Source: an uncultured Bacilli bacterium (GTDB lineage: Bacteria; Bacillota_I; Bacilli_A; RF39; UBA660). From it: DNA of 64,000 nucleotides. A program made the translations under genes and the position numbers. This document shows positions 40,884 through 48,781 of this stretch, one piece after another. Location of the stretch: positions 1-64,000 of the forward strand of contig CAJTLN010000003.1 of assembly GCA_910577505.1 (NCBI GenBank), given 5' to 3'. The first letter of the stretch is position 1. Each line of letters starts with the position of its first letter. The notes below the pieces were generated by a model. That model saw only the letters and a program-made list of their open reading frames with translations. It searched no databases and had not been told where the DNA came from.

Positions 40884-41216
40884 CTTTTTTGTCTCTAATT
40901 AACGAATATACTTCCCAAAGTGTTGGATAATATTCTTTTAATATTGTAGAATATGAAGATATTTTCCCATTATATTTATTCTTATCTAATTCTTTTGTCA
41001 TACTAAGAGCTGGTAATCCATTATCATTATTTAGTAGATAGTCAACTGTTATACCAAATAGTTTAGATAATTCTTGTAAGTTAGTAACATCTAGTATTCC
41101 TCCATCAGTTTCCCATTTGTAATGGCTTGTCTTGAAACGTTCATAAATTCAGCAAGTTGTTCTTGTGATAATCCAAATCTTTTTCTTATCTCTTTTATTT
41201 TTTGACCTAATGTCAT
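40876..41216 (-). pseudogene. XRE regulator broken by a one-base deletion
   Basis: Starts at ATG 41216 after GAAAGGAG and reads MTLGQKIKEIRKRFGLSQEQ...NVSRQAIT. Then ACAAATGGGAAACTG should read ACA AAA TGG GAA ACT (TKWET, the standard HTH_3 motif): one A is missing near 41126. In the shifted frame it continues normally to DYLLNNDNGL... and ends RDKKDE at 40876. The whole gene would be 113 codons. Either a real pseudogene or a sequencing indel in an A-run. Confidence 0.75.
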
Positions 41217-41330
41217 AGGCGTAACTCCTTTCTGACATCAATTTTATAATTAAGTGATAAAAAATAACAGCAACAATACATTACATTTATGCTACTTATC
41301 GTGGCACTTTTAAAGTGTAATTTGTGTTTA

Positions 41331-41852
41331 TTATTTTTTTAATTTCTTAATTAGATTTTTTTTCTTCTCTTTTAAAGGAAGTTTATGAGAAACATTATAA
41401 ACACAAATTAATTCATAAGCAATACCAACACCATATAATATTCCTTGTACAAATTCTTCAGCATTTGGTGTAAATATTATTCCTAAAAAATGAAGATAGT
41501 TATTTAATATTGCTAAAACTAGAATACACCAGCCTATTTTTAAATTGAATTGCCAAATCTTGCTTTTATCTATTATCTCATTTTGACTATACTCAATTAA
41601 TTGTTCTATTGTATCTTTTAATTCAATCAATTCTTCCTTAGTCATTCTTCTACCATTTAATAGTTCTGATACTTCAACATTTAATTCTTTTGCAAGCAGT
41701 GGTAATAAAGATAAATCAGGCATTGTTTTACCATTTTCCCAACGACTAACACTTTTCACATTGACACCTAATATTTCTGCTAATTCTTCTTGGGTCATAT
41801 TCTTTTCTTTACGAAGTTCTTGCATAAATTTTCCTATTTGTTCTTGATTCAT
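41331..41852 (-). CDS. Membrane-associated XRE-family regulator
   Basis: A 173-residue protein: HTH_3 (about 7-62; LGVNVKSVSRWENGKTMPDLSLLPL), linker, then two membrane helices at about 107-125 (IGWCILVLAILNNYLHFLG) and 135-155. It ends in a Lys-rich tail (KEKKKNLIKKLKK). Promoter upstream on minus: TGTAAA, 16 bp, TATAAT. Target unknown; autoregulation is usual. Confidence 0.85.
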   Translation of the reverse strand: MNQEQIGKFMQELRKEKNMTQEELAEILGVNVKSVSRWENGKTMPDLSLLPLLAKELNVEVSELLNGRRMTKEELIELKDTIEQLIEYSQNEIIDKSKIWQFNLKIGWCILVLAILNNYLHFLGIIFTPNAEEFVQGILYGVGIAYELICVYNVSHKLPLKEKKKNLIKKLKK

Positions 41853-41969
41853 AAAACTTGTTCATTTCAAAAAGAATTATATCTAAATAGTAAAATATTT
41901 ACAGGACATAAAATGAGAATTGTATAAAGTGTGACTTAACATTCTATTTTAGATTAAATATTATACCAA

Positions 41970-42004
41970 ATAAAAAGTAAATCTATTATATGATTAGATT
42001 TACT
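41970..42004 (-). terminator. Terminator of the 34-residue membrane peptide gene
   Basis: AGTAAATCTA (41976-41985) pairs perfectly with TAGATTTACT (41995-42004); TTTTTATTTGG follows on the minus strand. Confidence 0.75.
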
Positions 42005-42021
42005 CCAAAGTTTATTATGAT

Positions 42022-42126
42022 TTATTTGATTTTTTCTTCTTTTTTCTTTTTACTCCACCAAGTACCAGCTAGTGAACAACTTCCACCCATGCATATAAGA
42101 CCTATAAAAATTATCCAAAATTCCAT
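42022..42126 (-). CDS. 34-residue single-helix membrane peptide
   Basis: AGGAGG lies 7 nt before the ATG at 42126. The peptide starts MEFWIIFIGLICMGGSCSLA, then GTWWSKKKKEEKIK: a hydrophobic helix with two Cys and a Trp pair, and a Lys/Glu tail. It has its own terminator and follows the XRE gene at 42149 by 23 bp, so it is probably the regulator's co-transcribed partner or target. No family known. Confidence 0.6.
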   Translation of the reverse strand: MEFWIIFIGLICMGGSCSLAGTWWSKKKKEEKIK

Positions 42127-42148
42127 ATTCTACCTCCTAAAATTTTAT

Positions 42149-42730
42149 TTATATTTTTTTCATTATAAATATTTCAATTATAAAAATAATAAATGTTATG
42201 AATCCTATTAAAATTGCTAACAATATCTTTTGATAATTTCTTTTCCCTATTTCTTGTTGAACTTCCTCATAAGATAATGATTTATTTTCCATAAAAACAA
42301 TAATCTCTTTATAAGTTTGAATGTTATTATTCTTTTTAAATTTTTCAACAATTGTTGCTGTTATAAAAGTTATTGCAAAAAATAATGCCCAAATAATAGC
42401 CCCAATATATCCATCTATACTAAACAATGGATATGCACTAAACATAAGAATTAGCATTTCTGCTAGGAAAATATAACTTATTATATTAAACTTTTCTATT
42501 TTCTCTTTACTAACTATTTTTTTCATCTCCTCTATATCACCTTTTATAAAATCATCTAGAGTTACATGAAAAATGTTAGATAACATAGTTAAACTCTTTA
42601 TATCAGGATAACTTTTATTTGTTTCCCAATTAGAAATTGTTTGCCTTGAAACAAATACCTTTAAAGCTAATTCATCTTGTGAAATATTTTGTTTTTCTCT
42701 ATGTTTTTTTATTCTTGCTCCAACATTCAT
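42149..42730 (-). CDS. Membrane-associated XRE-family regulator
   Basis: A 193-residue protein starting MNVGARIKKHREKQNISQDELA after GGAGGTG; an upstream extension to 42793 would remove this ribosome site and is rejected. HTH_3 about 5-62, then two to three membrane helices at about 85-125 (YIFLAEMLILMFSAYPLF; AIIWALFFAITFITATIV) and a C-terminal helix 170-190 (ILLAILIGFITFIIFIIEI). It is followed by a 34-residue membrane peptide gene. Confidence 0.85.
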   Translation of the reverse strand: MNVGARIKKHREKQNISQDELALKVFVSRQTISNWETNKSYPDIKSLTMLSNIFHVTLDDFIKGDIEEMKKIVSKEKIEKFNIISYIFLAEMLILMFSAYPLFSIDGYIGAIIWALFFAITFITATIVEKFKKNNNIQTYKEIIVFMENKSLSYEEVQQEIGKRNYQKILLAILIGFITFIIFIIEIFIMKKI

Positions 42731-42853
42731 TTTGCACCTCCAATTACATTTTATAAAAGAATAATATTTTTGTCTGTCAAAAGTCTTTGACACGATACTT
42801 TAAGTGGTAAATCAAAGTATTTTTTATAAAATTATATTCCATATTAATTATAG

Positions 42854-42887
42854 CAAAAAAGAACAATCCATAAATATGATTTGTTCT
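42854..42887 (-). terminator. Terminator of the 43.7-42.9 kb gene pair
   Basis: AGAACAA (42860-42866) pairs with TTGTTCT (42881-42887), plus inner CAT/ATG pairing; TTTTTTGC follows on the minus strand. Confidence 0.65.
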
Positions 42888-42900
42888 ATAAATTGAAATC

Positions 42901-43176
42901 TTATACTTGCTTCTTCAAATAGTATTTTCCTTTTTTAAATGTTAAAGCTTTATCTTGAACCATCATTAACAAATAAGGGTTTTTAGCGATCTCTTTTGGT
43001 AAATCTTTTGTTTTAATTCCATTTTCTAAATTTGTAATATTATTCTCTTCAAAATACTTAATTATTTCTTCTTTTGTTGAAGAGGTATCATTTTTATATT
43101 TATTTTTCACAAAAAACATATACACAATTCCCATTATACAAAGTATTGGTAATACAAATCTTAATATTCTATACAT
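42901..43176 (-). CDS. Single-pass membrane protein, unknown (91 aa)
   Basis: An N-terminal helix (ILRFVLPILCIMGIVYMFF), then a soluble part with helix SSTKEEIIKYFEENNITNLENGIKTKDL and the end LTFKKGKYYLKKQV. Not recognised. It starts 30 bp after the GLGYK-domain protein and is probably co-transcribed with it. Confidence 0.55.
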   Translation of the reverse strand: MYRILRFVLPILCIMGIVYMFFVKNKYKNDTSSTKEEIIKYFEENNITNLENGIKTKDLPKEIAKNPYLLMMVQDKALTFKKGKYYLKKQV

Positions 43177-43205
43177 TTATTTTACTCTCCTAAATTAAAT
43201 TTGTA

Positions 43206-43742
43206 TTACTGGTAACTATCTATTATTTTTAATATTGTGTCTAAATCTTCTTTTGAGATTTTTGATTGTTTATCTCCTTTTTGTATTTCCCCACAATTTT
43301 CTTTTATATAATATACTTCATTATCCATTGTTATTTTATGAGTATTTATTCCATCACATATTTCAGAATTATATTTTGAATTAACTAATATATTGCGAAT
43401 TTTATTTATGTCCTTATAATTACTTATTTCTATTGTTTTATCATCATATTCTATTATAATACTTTTTTCTTTTTGTAAATCATATTTCATAAACCAATTA
43501 CCCATTTTAACACCAATATTATTTTCATAAGGTTCATTTTGTGATACGTCAACATATCTAATAACTTTATAACCTAATCCCCAATAAGTTACTTTACTAT
43601 CATCAGCACTTTCTATTTTAATACAATACTTTGGCTCATGCCCCGTTGTTACTCTACCACTATCAACATAGTTTGTTATGATGCTTGCCACAATCAATAC
43701 TATTAAAACAATTCCTACGCCAATATATATTTTCTTTTTCAT
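43206..43742 (-). CDS. Membrane-anchored GLGYK-domain protein, unknown
   Basis: A 178-residue protein with an N-terminal anchor (IYIGVGIVLIVLIVASIIT) and an external domain with YCIKIESADDSKVTYWGLGYKVIRYV, the same module as in the DUF4825/Ig protein at 26417-27472 (YIGLGYKFIKC). Pairs of Cys late in the domain (SEICDG; KENCGE) could form a disulfide. Start chosen at the ATG after AAGGAG. Function unknown. Confidence 0.6.
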   Translation of the reverse strand: MKKKIYIGVGIVLIVLIVASIITNYVDSGRVTTGHEPKYCIKIESADDSKVTYWGLGYKVIRYVDVSQNEPYENNIGVKMGNWFMKYDLQKEKSIIIEYDDKTIEISNYKDINKIRNILVNSKYNSEICDGINTHKITMDNEVYYIKENCGEIQKGDKQSKISKEDLDTILKIIDSYQ

Positions 43743-43801
43743 AATCAAGCTCCTTTATAAAATACTATTTTTTATTATACTTATGCTTTGTATTATATCA
43801 T

Positions 43802-43836
43802 GAAAAAAGCAGATTTCCTATTATATTAAGTCTGCT
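43802..43836 (-). terminator. Terminator of the XRE gene at 43858
   Basis: AGCAGATTT (43808-43816) pairs with AAGTCTGCT (43828-43836) with one mismatch, then TTTTTTC on the minus strand. Confidence 0.6.
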
Positions 43837-43857
43837 TATAAATTAGAAGATTAGTAA

Positions 43858-44331
43858 TTATTTTTTATCAAAACTTAAAAATGAAATTATTATTGCTACG
43901 CAAAAGTTTATACTCATTAAAAGATAGCCCATATAAAGTATATTACTTCTGTCCCAATTATCTCCATATATTGAATTAAAAATCATATTAGAAATAAATA
44001 AGATAATTGCAAATAGTAAAAGTATTTTTTGGATATTTTTTAATATTTTCTTTCTTTTCTCTATTTGGCTAGTTAGGATTAATAAATTTTCTTCAGCACA
44101 ACTTACATATTTATCTTTTTCTATTTTTTCGCCATATAATAACTCATTGACATTAATATCTAATTCATTACATAAATCTTTAAATAATGAAACATTGGGA
44201 ATATTTAGTCCTCGTTCCCATTTACTAACTGCATTTATACTTACACCTAACTTTTCAGCTAATTGAGCTTGTGTTAGTTTCTTTATTTTTCTTCTTTCTG
44301 CAATGAACTTGCCAATTCGTTCCTGATTCAT
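43858..44331 (-). CDS. Membrane-associated XRE-family regulator
   Basis: A 157-residue protein: HTH_3 (about 7-62; GVSINAVSKWERGLNIPNVSLFKDL), a short coiled linker (LTSQIEKRKKILKNIQ) and two membrane helices at about 105-120 and 132-152. It is the shortest of the membrane-linked XRE proteins in the window and has no external domain, so any signal must act in the membrane. Confidence 0.85.
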   Translation of the reverse strand: MNQERIGKFIAERRKIKKLTQAQLAEKLGVSINAVSKWERGLNIPNVSLFKDLCNELDINVNELLYGEKIEKDKYVSCAEENLLILTSQIEKRKKILKNIQKILLLFAIILFISNMIFNSIYGDNWDRSNILYMGYLLMSINFCVAIIISFLSFDKK

Positions 44332-44400
44332 AATTATCCCTCTTTTCTAAGAGAAATCTTATCACTTTTATTATCTAAATTGAACATACTTGTGGTTTAA

Positions 44401-44888
44401 TTATCTTTTTAATATCATTTCATAATCAATATATTTTCCAACAAATAGAGTTTCTTTATTAATTCTTTCTGATATTTTTACAAAACCGACACTTTCATAT
44501 TTTTTTTGTGCTGACAAAGTAATTTCATTTGTTGTTACAATTATTTTTTTTACTTTATATTCTTTAATTATTCCAATTGCCTCTTGTAGTTGTATTTTTC
44601 CGTAACCTTTTCCTTTATAACTAGACAAAATACAATTATGACCAATTATAACATAATCAGGCTTATTTCTTGGATCCCATGATATATGTCCAATTGCAAT
44701 ACCATCTACTACTGTTATGAAACCATACTTATCTGCGATTGAATATAAATTTGAATAGAAAAAATCATCATAGTCATGCCACATACTATCCCAATTTTTT
44801 GACAGGCCGAATTGAATGAATAGGCGTCAACTAGTTGGTTATATAAAGTCCCCTTAGGATACTCGCTGATTTTTTTAAATTCTACCAT
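44401..44888 (-). pseudogene. GNAT acetyltransferase broken by a one-base deletion
   Basis: The 5' part (MVEFKKISEYPKGTLYNQLVDAYS..., from ATG 44888 after GGAG) and the 3' part (WDSMWHDYDDFFYSNLYSIADKYG...YKGKGYGKIQLQEAIGII...ITLSAQKKYESVGFVK) are one acetyltransferase in two frames. The join is at CAAAAAATTGGG near 44797; one more A restores CQKNWDSMW. The acetyl-CoA motif KGKGYGKIQL and the C-terminal SVGF motif are in the 3' part. A decayed gene or a homopolymer error. Confidence 0.75.
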
Positions 44889-44917
44889 TTTCATACTCCT
44901 TTTCAAATTGTAATTTA

Positions 44918-45472
44918 CTAATATTTACCTTTATATGTTTCTTTAGCTAAAGCTACTATTTCATTAACAAATTTAGTCTTATCAGCAGTATATAAATCTC
45001 TATTTGGGTTATATTTATCATATAACTCTAATTTTAACTTTTCATATTCTTTTGCTTTTTTTCTATTATCATTGAGATAATCTCTAAAATATAGTTCATC
45101 ACACTCTCCATAATTTCTTATATGAATATGAAATACATTATCAGCATAACCATTAATGGTATATCCTTTATTAAATGATATCTTGTTTGTACTTTCGTTC
45201 ATTAAAAGATAATTATTATTAAGCAATATATTTTTTACAATATTCTTATTATCAAAATCAATTTCTATTAATATATCTATAATAGGTTTTGTTTTTATAT
45301 TTTTAATTGATGTACTACCTATATGACTTATCCTTTTAATATAGTTATTTAACAATGATTTTAAATTTTGTTCTTCTTCCAAATAGATATTTTTAAAATT
45401 AGTATTGGAATCAACAAAAGTTATAGGAAATAATCTCCATAATTCATTTAAAGTCATATCTTCTAATTTCAT
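44918..45472 (-). CDS. GrpB-family protein
   Basis: A 184-residue protein of the GrpB/YqkA nucleotidyltransferase-like family (UPF0157): HIGSTSIKNIKTKPIIDILIEI (about 55-76), GYTINGYADNVFHIHI (about 116-131), LYFRDYLNDNRKKAKEYEKLKLEL (about 140-163) and the end KFVNEIVALAKE. Members may act on CoA or nucleotides; the reaction is unknown. It sits in the array of genes joined by the repeated junction element; the copy before it is the divergent 45480-45498. Confidence 0.85.
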   Translation of the reverse strand: MKLEDMTLNELWRLFPITFVDSNTNFKNIYLEEEQNLKSLLNNYIKRISHIGSTSIKNIKTKPIIDILIEIDFDNKNIVKNILLNNNYLLMNESTNKISFNKGYTINGYADNVFHIHIRNYGECDELYFRDYLNDNRKKAKEYEKLKLELYDKYNPNRDLYTADKTKFVNEIVALAKETYKGKY

Positions 45473-45495
45473 ATTATAACTCGCTTTCAGTTTAA

Positions 45496-45915
45496 TTACT
45501 TAATATCAAAACTTTTGGTTTTTAAATCGCAATAATATCTGCCACTCGTTGCTGTAAATTTTAAAACACAATAATCTGGATCAGTTTGACCTTTTTTATA
45601 ATACATTGTATCTCCCTTTTGCCAAATCATATTTTTAGTTTCTTGATTTGTTAGCACTTCCATTTTTCCTTTTAACATAATACCAACATATTTAATTAGC
45701 CCTTTATGATAAAAATAAATACTAGCATTTGGATTATTTTTATACTGATTTACTCTCATAGATGAGGTATTAGTAGAGAAATAAAATTCTTTTAATCCTA
45801 TTCTCTTTCTAGGTTTTAACATAGCTTTTACGTTAGGATAGTTTTCATCATCAATAGAACAGATGAAGCTAACTCTTTGTTTATCAATAAATTTTTCGAT
45901 CTTCTTTAAATCCAT
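45496..45915 (-). CDS. Pyridoxamine 5'-phosphate oxidase-like FMN-binding protein (copy 1)
   Basis: A 139-residue split-barrel flavin-binding protein: FICSIDDENYPNVKAMLKPRKR, KEFYFSTNTSSMRVNQYKNNP, ASIYFYHKGLIKYVGIMLKGKMEV and a C-terminal YYKKGQTDPDYCVLKFTATSGRYY. Nearly the same protein is encoded at 48782-49201 in the same array. A reductase or FMN-storage role is usual for the family. Start at ATG 45915; the reading upstream has no ribosome site. Confidence 0.87.
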   Translation of the reverse strand: MDLKKIEKFIDKQRVSFICSIDDENYPNVKAMLKPRKRIGLKEFYFSTNTSSMRVNQYKNNPNASIYFYHKGLIKYVGIMLKGKMEVLTNQETKNMIWQKGDTMYYKKGQTDPDYCVLKFTATSGRYYCDLKTKSFDIK

Positions 45916-45950
45916 AACACTTCTTCTCACTTTCAAATTGTAATTTGTGT

Positions 45951-46427
45951 TTATAATTCAAACATACTTTTTTCATAATCTTTTACATAGTATCTTATAT
46001 TAGTTCTGCCTTTTTGAATAATAATATGTCCTTCTTTTTCTAACATTTTCTTTTGAAGTTCTATTCCTTCTGGATATTTAGGATTTAATTCTCCATTTGC
46101 TTTTAATGTTCTCCAATAAGGTGTTTCATCTTCTTTTCTTTGATAACTTGCCCAAGCTACAATAGATGTGAATATTCCTGCTGTTATTGGGTCAGTAAAG
46201 TCTGCATTATTCTTTTTTGCAAAATAATCTCTAATTTCTCCAACCGTTATTACTTTTCCATAAGGTATTTTCTTCATAACCTCATCATAATCCATTGGTG
46301 GTGCAAAATACATATTATCTCCACCATATTTTTTAATACTTGCCTCATCTGTAATTTTTACATATTTAGGCATATCTTTGCTATCTTTTAGCATAGCATT
46401 GAAGTCTTTTTTACTTTCATTTGCCAT
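45951..46427 (-). CDS. MGMT-fold alkyltransferase-like (ATL) protein
   Basis: A 158-residue protein with an N-terminal extension (about 1-45) and an MGMT DNA-binding domain: MKKIPYGKVITVGEIRDYFAKKNN..., then IVAWASYQRKEDETPYWRTLKANGELNPKYPEG. The active-site PCHR of true methyltransferases is absent: PYWRT stands in its place, as in alkyltransferase-like proteins that recognise O6-alkylguanine and recruit other repair. RBS GGAGG. A true Ogt occurs nearby (51373-51900). Confidence 0.82.
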   Translation of the reverse strand: MANESKKDFNAMLKDSKDMPKYVKITDEASIKKYGGDNMYFAPPMDYDEVMKKIPYGKVITVGEIRDYFAKKNNADFTDPITAGIFTSIVAWASYQRKEDETPYWRTLKANGELNPKYPEGIELQKKMLEKEGHIIIQKGRTNIRYYVKDYEKSMFEL

Positions 46428-46533
46428 AATCAATTCCTCCTTCTACCTAAATTATATAAAATCATTTTATATATGCAATGAGGCAGTTTTATTTTTTTAT
46501 AAATATTTTTATAAAGATAACTTGTAATTTGAA

Positions 46534-47544
46534 TTACACTTTAAATTTTAATCTAGTATCTTTTTTAAATTCTTTTCTCTTTGGATTTCCCTCAACTCTG
46601 TAAATGTCATTGTTTGTAATATCATAAATAACAGACCATACTGTATCAGCATCAGTCTTTCTATCATACTGACACATAAATCCATACTTTCCTGATAATA
46701 TATATCTAACTAAATTAAATGAATAATCATTTTTGTATTCTTTTAGAGTGTTGTAAGCAACTAAATATCTTTCTTCTGCTTTCCAATCATCTACTTCATA
46801 ATTATTATATTTTTTCATTTTCATAGAATTAAATTTATTTGCTGTTGTTACAAAATTTCCATCTTTATTTGGTCTTATTATTTCTATTTCTTCACAATTA
46901 CACTCAACAACTACAATATTTCCAGTTCTATCAGCAAGAGTTAATGTTTGTTGTGATGCAATAGGAATATTTTTTAATAATGATAGTGCTTCATCAATAG
47001 TTTTGCATTTTTCTAATAAATATCTAACTAACATACCTGCGTTGAATCCTGCTTTTATAATAGTAGGATAAATAAAAGTTAATCCAACTGCTAAACCATA
47101 CTCGTTGATTCCATCTTCCATTTCTATAAAAGCTGTTGTATTTGCATTAAAGGCATATACACTATCTAAATTATATAAACAATTCATATATAGTTTTTCT
47201 AGTGATACAAGAAAATCACTATTTCTTCCAAAAATTATATTATCCTCACCTTTAACTGCTATACAAGTACAATGATTATTAAATTCAAAGCAATACATAC
47301 TTAATAAAAAAGTATAAAAATCTTCATAAGAACTGTTTTGTCCATTTGCTAAACCTTTAATTTCTTCTAAAATCTCTGGATAATATTTTTCATATATAGG
47401 TAAACACTCTTCGGCAAATTTTCTTCTTTCATCTGTTATTTTAAAAGTATGATTATAACTAATTATTTTACCATTTTTATATAATAATCTTCCCCAATTA
47501 AATCCTGCCTCATAATGACTTCTCTTAAATCTTCCATGATACAT
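46534..47544 (-). CDS. C45-family acyltransferase/peptidase (AAT-like)
   Basis: A 336-residue Ntn-hydrolase of the acyl-CoA:6-aminopenicillanate acyltransferase/C45 type. The nucleophile is the Cys in HCTCIAV (about residue 94), followed by GRNSDF (about 107-112), EDGINEYGLAVGLTF (about 142-156), LADRTGNIVVVECN (about 205-218) and VTTANKFNS (about 235). The enzyme may hydrolyse amides such as N-acyl-homoserine lactones or bile conjugates; the substrate is unknown. It has its own promoter (47596-47624), so it is not driven by the array upstream. Confidence 0.85.
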   Translation of the reverse strand: MYHGRFKRSHYEAGFNWGRLLYKNGKIISYNHTFKITDERRKFAEECLPIYEKYYPEILEEIKGLANGQNSSYEDFYTFLLSMYCFEFNNHCTCIAVKGEDNIIFGRNSDFLVSLEKLYMNCLYNLDSVYAFNANTTAFIEMEDGINEYGLAVGLTFIYPTIIKAGFNAGMLVRYLLEKCKTIDEALSLLKNIPIASQQTLTLADRTGNIVVVECNCEEIEIIRPNKDGNFVTTANKFNSMKMKKYNNYEVDDWKAEERYLVAYNTLKEYKNDYSFNLVRYILSGKYGFMCQYDRKTDADTVWSVIYDITNNDIYRVEGNPKRKEFKKDTRLKFKV

Positions 47545-47595
47545 ATTTTTCTATCTTCCTCCTTAAATTTTTGAGTAAGATCTTGCTCTGATTAA

Positions 47596-47624
47596 ATGAT
47601 AAGATAATAAAAAATTTAAGTCAA
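47596..47624 (-). promoter_or_regulatory. Promoter of the C45 acyltransferase gene
   Basis: Minus strand: -35 TTGACT (47619-47624), 17-bp spacer, -10 TATCAT (47596-47601), followed by AAGGAGG before the ATG at 47544. Confidence 0.65.
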
Positions 47625-47661
47625 TAGAATAAAAATTTTTAGTAAAACTTTTTGAATATAA

Positions 47662-47692
47662 AGAAAAAGACTATCAAATTTTTCTTGATAAT
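47662..47692 (-). terminator. Terminator after the 47712 membrane-protein gene
   Basis: TATCAA (47672-47677) pairs with TTGATA (47685-47690); AGTCTTTTTCTT follows on the minus strand. It comes right after a junction element. Confidence 0.6.
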
Positions 47693-47711
47693 CTCACTTT
47701 CAAATTGTAAT

Positions 47712-47954
47712 TTAATCATCACTATCTTTGTTAATGTAGTTATATTTTTTAATTTTAATAATTAAATAAATATAAACTATAAAGAAAATTATTGCTAGGC
47801 TAATCCCAACAGGCATAGCAAATTTTGAAACACCATTTATAGCAATACTAATAAATAAAAATTCTAAAAATCCAACTAGCAAAGTTATTGCAATATACTT
47901 TACTACTTTAGGTACTTTGGTACTATTTATTATATCAGCAAATATCCATTCCAT
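47712..47954 (-). CDS. Small membrane protein (80 aa)
   Basis: Two predicted helices (about 18-38: YIAITLLVGFLEFLFISIAI; 45-68: FAMPVGISLAIIFFIVYIYLII) and a charged tail (KIKKYNYINKDSDD). Not recognised. It is 25 bp downstream of the XRE gene at 47980 with a junction element between, and is followed by another copy and a terminator. It is probably controlled with that regulator. Confidence 0.6.
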   Translation of the reverse strand: MEWIFADIINSTKVPKVVKYIAITLLVGFLEFLFISIAINGVSKFAMPVGISLAIIFFIVYIYLIIKIKKYNYINKDSDD

Positions 47955-47979
47955 ACTCTCACTCCTAAATTGTAATTTT

Positions 47980-48495
47980 TTATTTATTTCTTTTTACATA
48001 TATTATTCCTATTATTGAAGTAATCACAATAACTGTAAGTGGAGCTACTTTAAAAAATACCCACTCAAATGAATGCCATAATGTTCCAATAATAGACCAT
48101 TCAGGATCACTATAATCCCAAGATTGATATGGACTACCTAATACTTCTAATAATATAAAAAGTAATATAATGCATACATCTGTAATTATTAAGAAGTTTA
48201 CTATTCTTTTTCTTTTTTGCTTTTTCCTCATAGATAATTGCTCATTAACAACTTCTAATTTTTCAGATATTGCTTTTAAATCATTTTTTTCTTTTTCCTC
48301 TATACTTTCACCAAGAATTTCACTAACTGGTGTTTCAAAAATTTCTGATATAGTGATTAACATTTCGGCATCAGGAACCGACAATCCTGATTCCCATTTT
48401 GAAATTGTTTGTCTAACAACATTTAATTTAATACTTAATTCTTCTTGTGAAAGTCCTTTGTTTTTTCTTAATGTTTTTAAATTATCTTTTAACAT
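47980..48495 (-). CDS. Membrane-associated XRE-family regulator
   Basis: A 171-residue protein: HTH_3 (about 4-60; LRKNKGLSQEELSIKLNVVRQTISKWESGLSVPDAEM in pieces), a coiled linker (KNDLKAISEKLEVVNEQLSMRKKQ) and two membrane helices (about 98-115 FLIITDVCIILLFILLEVLG; 145-165 FFKVAPLTVIVITSIIGIIY). A good promoter candidate upstream on minus is TTGCTT, 16 bp, TATAAT (about 48520-48550). Confidence 0.85.
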   Translation of the reverse strand: MLKDNLKTLRKNKGLSQEELSIKLNVVRQTISKWESGLSVPDAEMLITISEIFETPVSEILGESIEEKEKNDLKAISEKLEVVNEQLSMRKKQKRKRIVNFLIITDVCIILLFILLEVLGSPYQSWDYSDPEWSIIGTLWHSFEWVFFKVAPLTVIVITSIIGIIYVKRNK

Positions 48496-48578
48496 ATTAC
48501 ATTTTCTCCTTTCATCAAGTTAAGTATATTATAAGTGTTCCGTTGCTACAAGCAATGCGTTTTAACATTTCAACAAAT

Positions 48579-48746
48579 TTAGTCCTCAATTTTCATAATG
48601 ATATCATAAGCAGTAGAACATTCTTCTTTTGATAATTTTGTTTCATTAACTAGATATTCTATTGCCTCATCTCTGTTATCAAACTTTTTTAATATTTCTC
48701 TTACTTCTTTAAACTTTTCAATAACAGTTTGGATTTCACTATTCAT
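48579..48746 (-). CDS. Stand-alone C-terminal module of an XRE regulator (55 aa)
   Basis: ATG at 48746 follows the junction element. The peptide contains EKFKEVREILKKFDNRDEAIEYLVNETKLSKEECSTAYDII over its length, which matches residues about 180-228 of the membrane XRE regulator at 16939-17631 (SKKEAVNYLVKETGISKEECSSAYDIL). The DNA-binding and membrane parts are absent. It may be a free interaction module or what is left of a larger gene. Two helices are predicted; no own family name. Confidence 0.6.
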   Translation of the reverse strand: MNSEIQTVIEKFKEVREILKKFDNRDEAIEYLVNETKLSKEECSTAYDIIMKIED

Positions 48747-48781
48747 AATTTCTCATCTCACTTTCAAATTGTAATTTTGTA

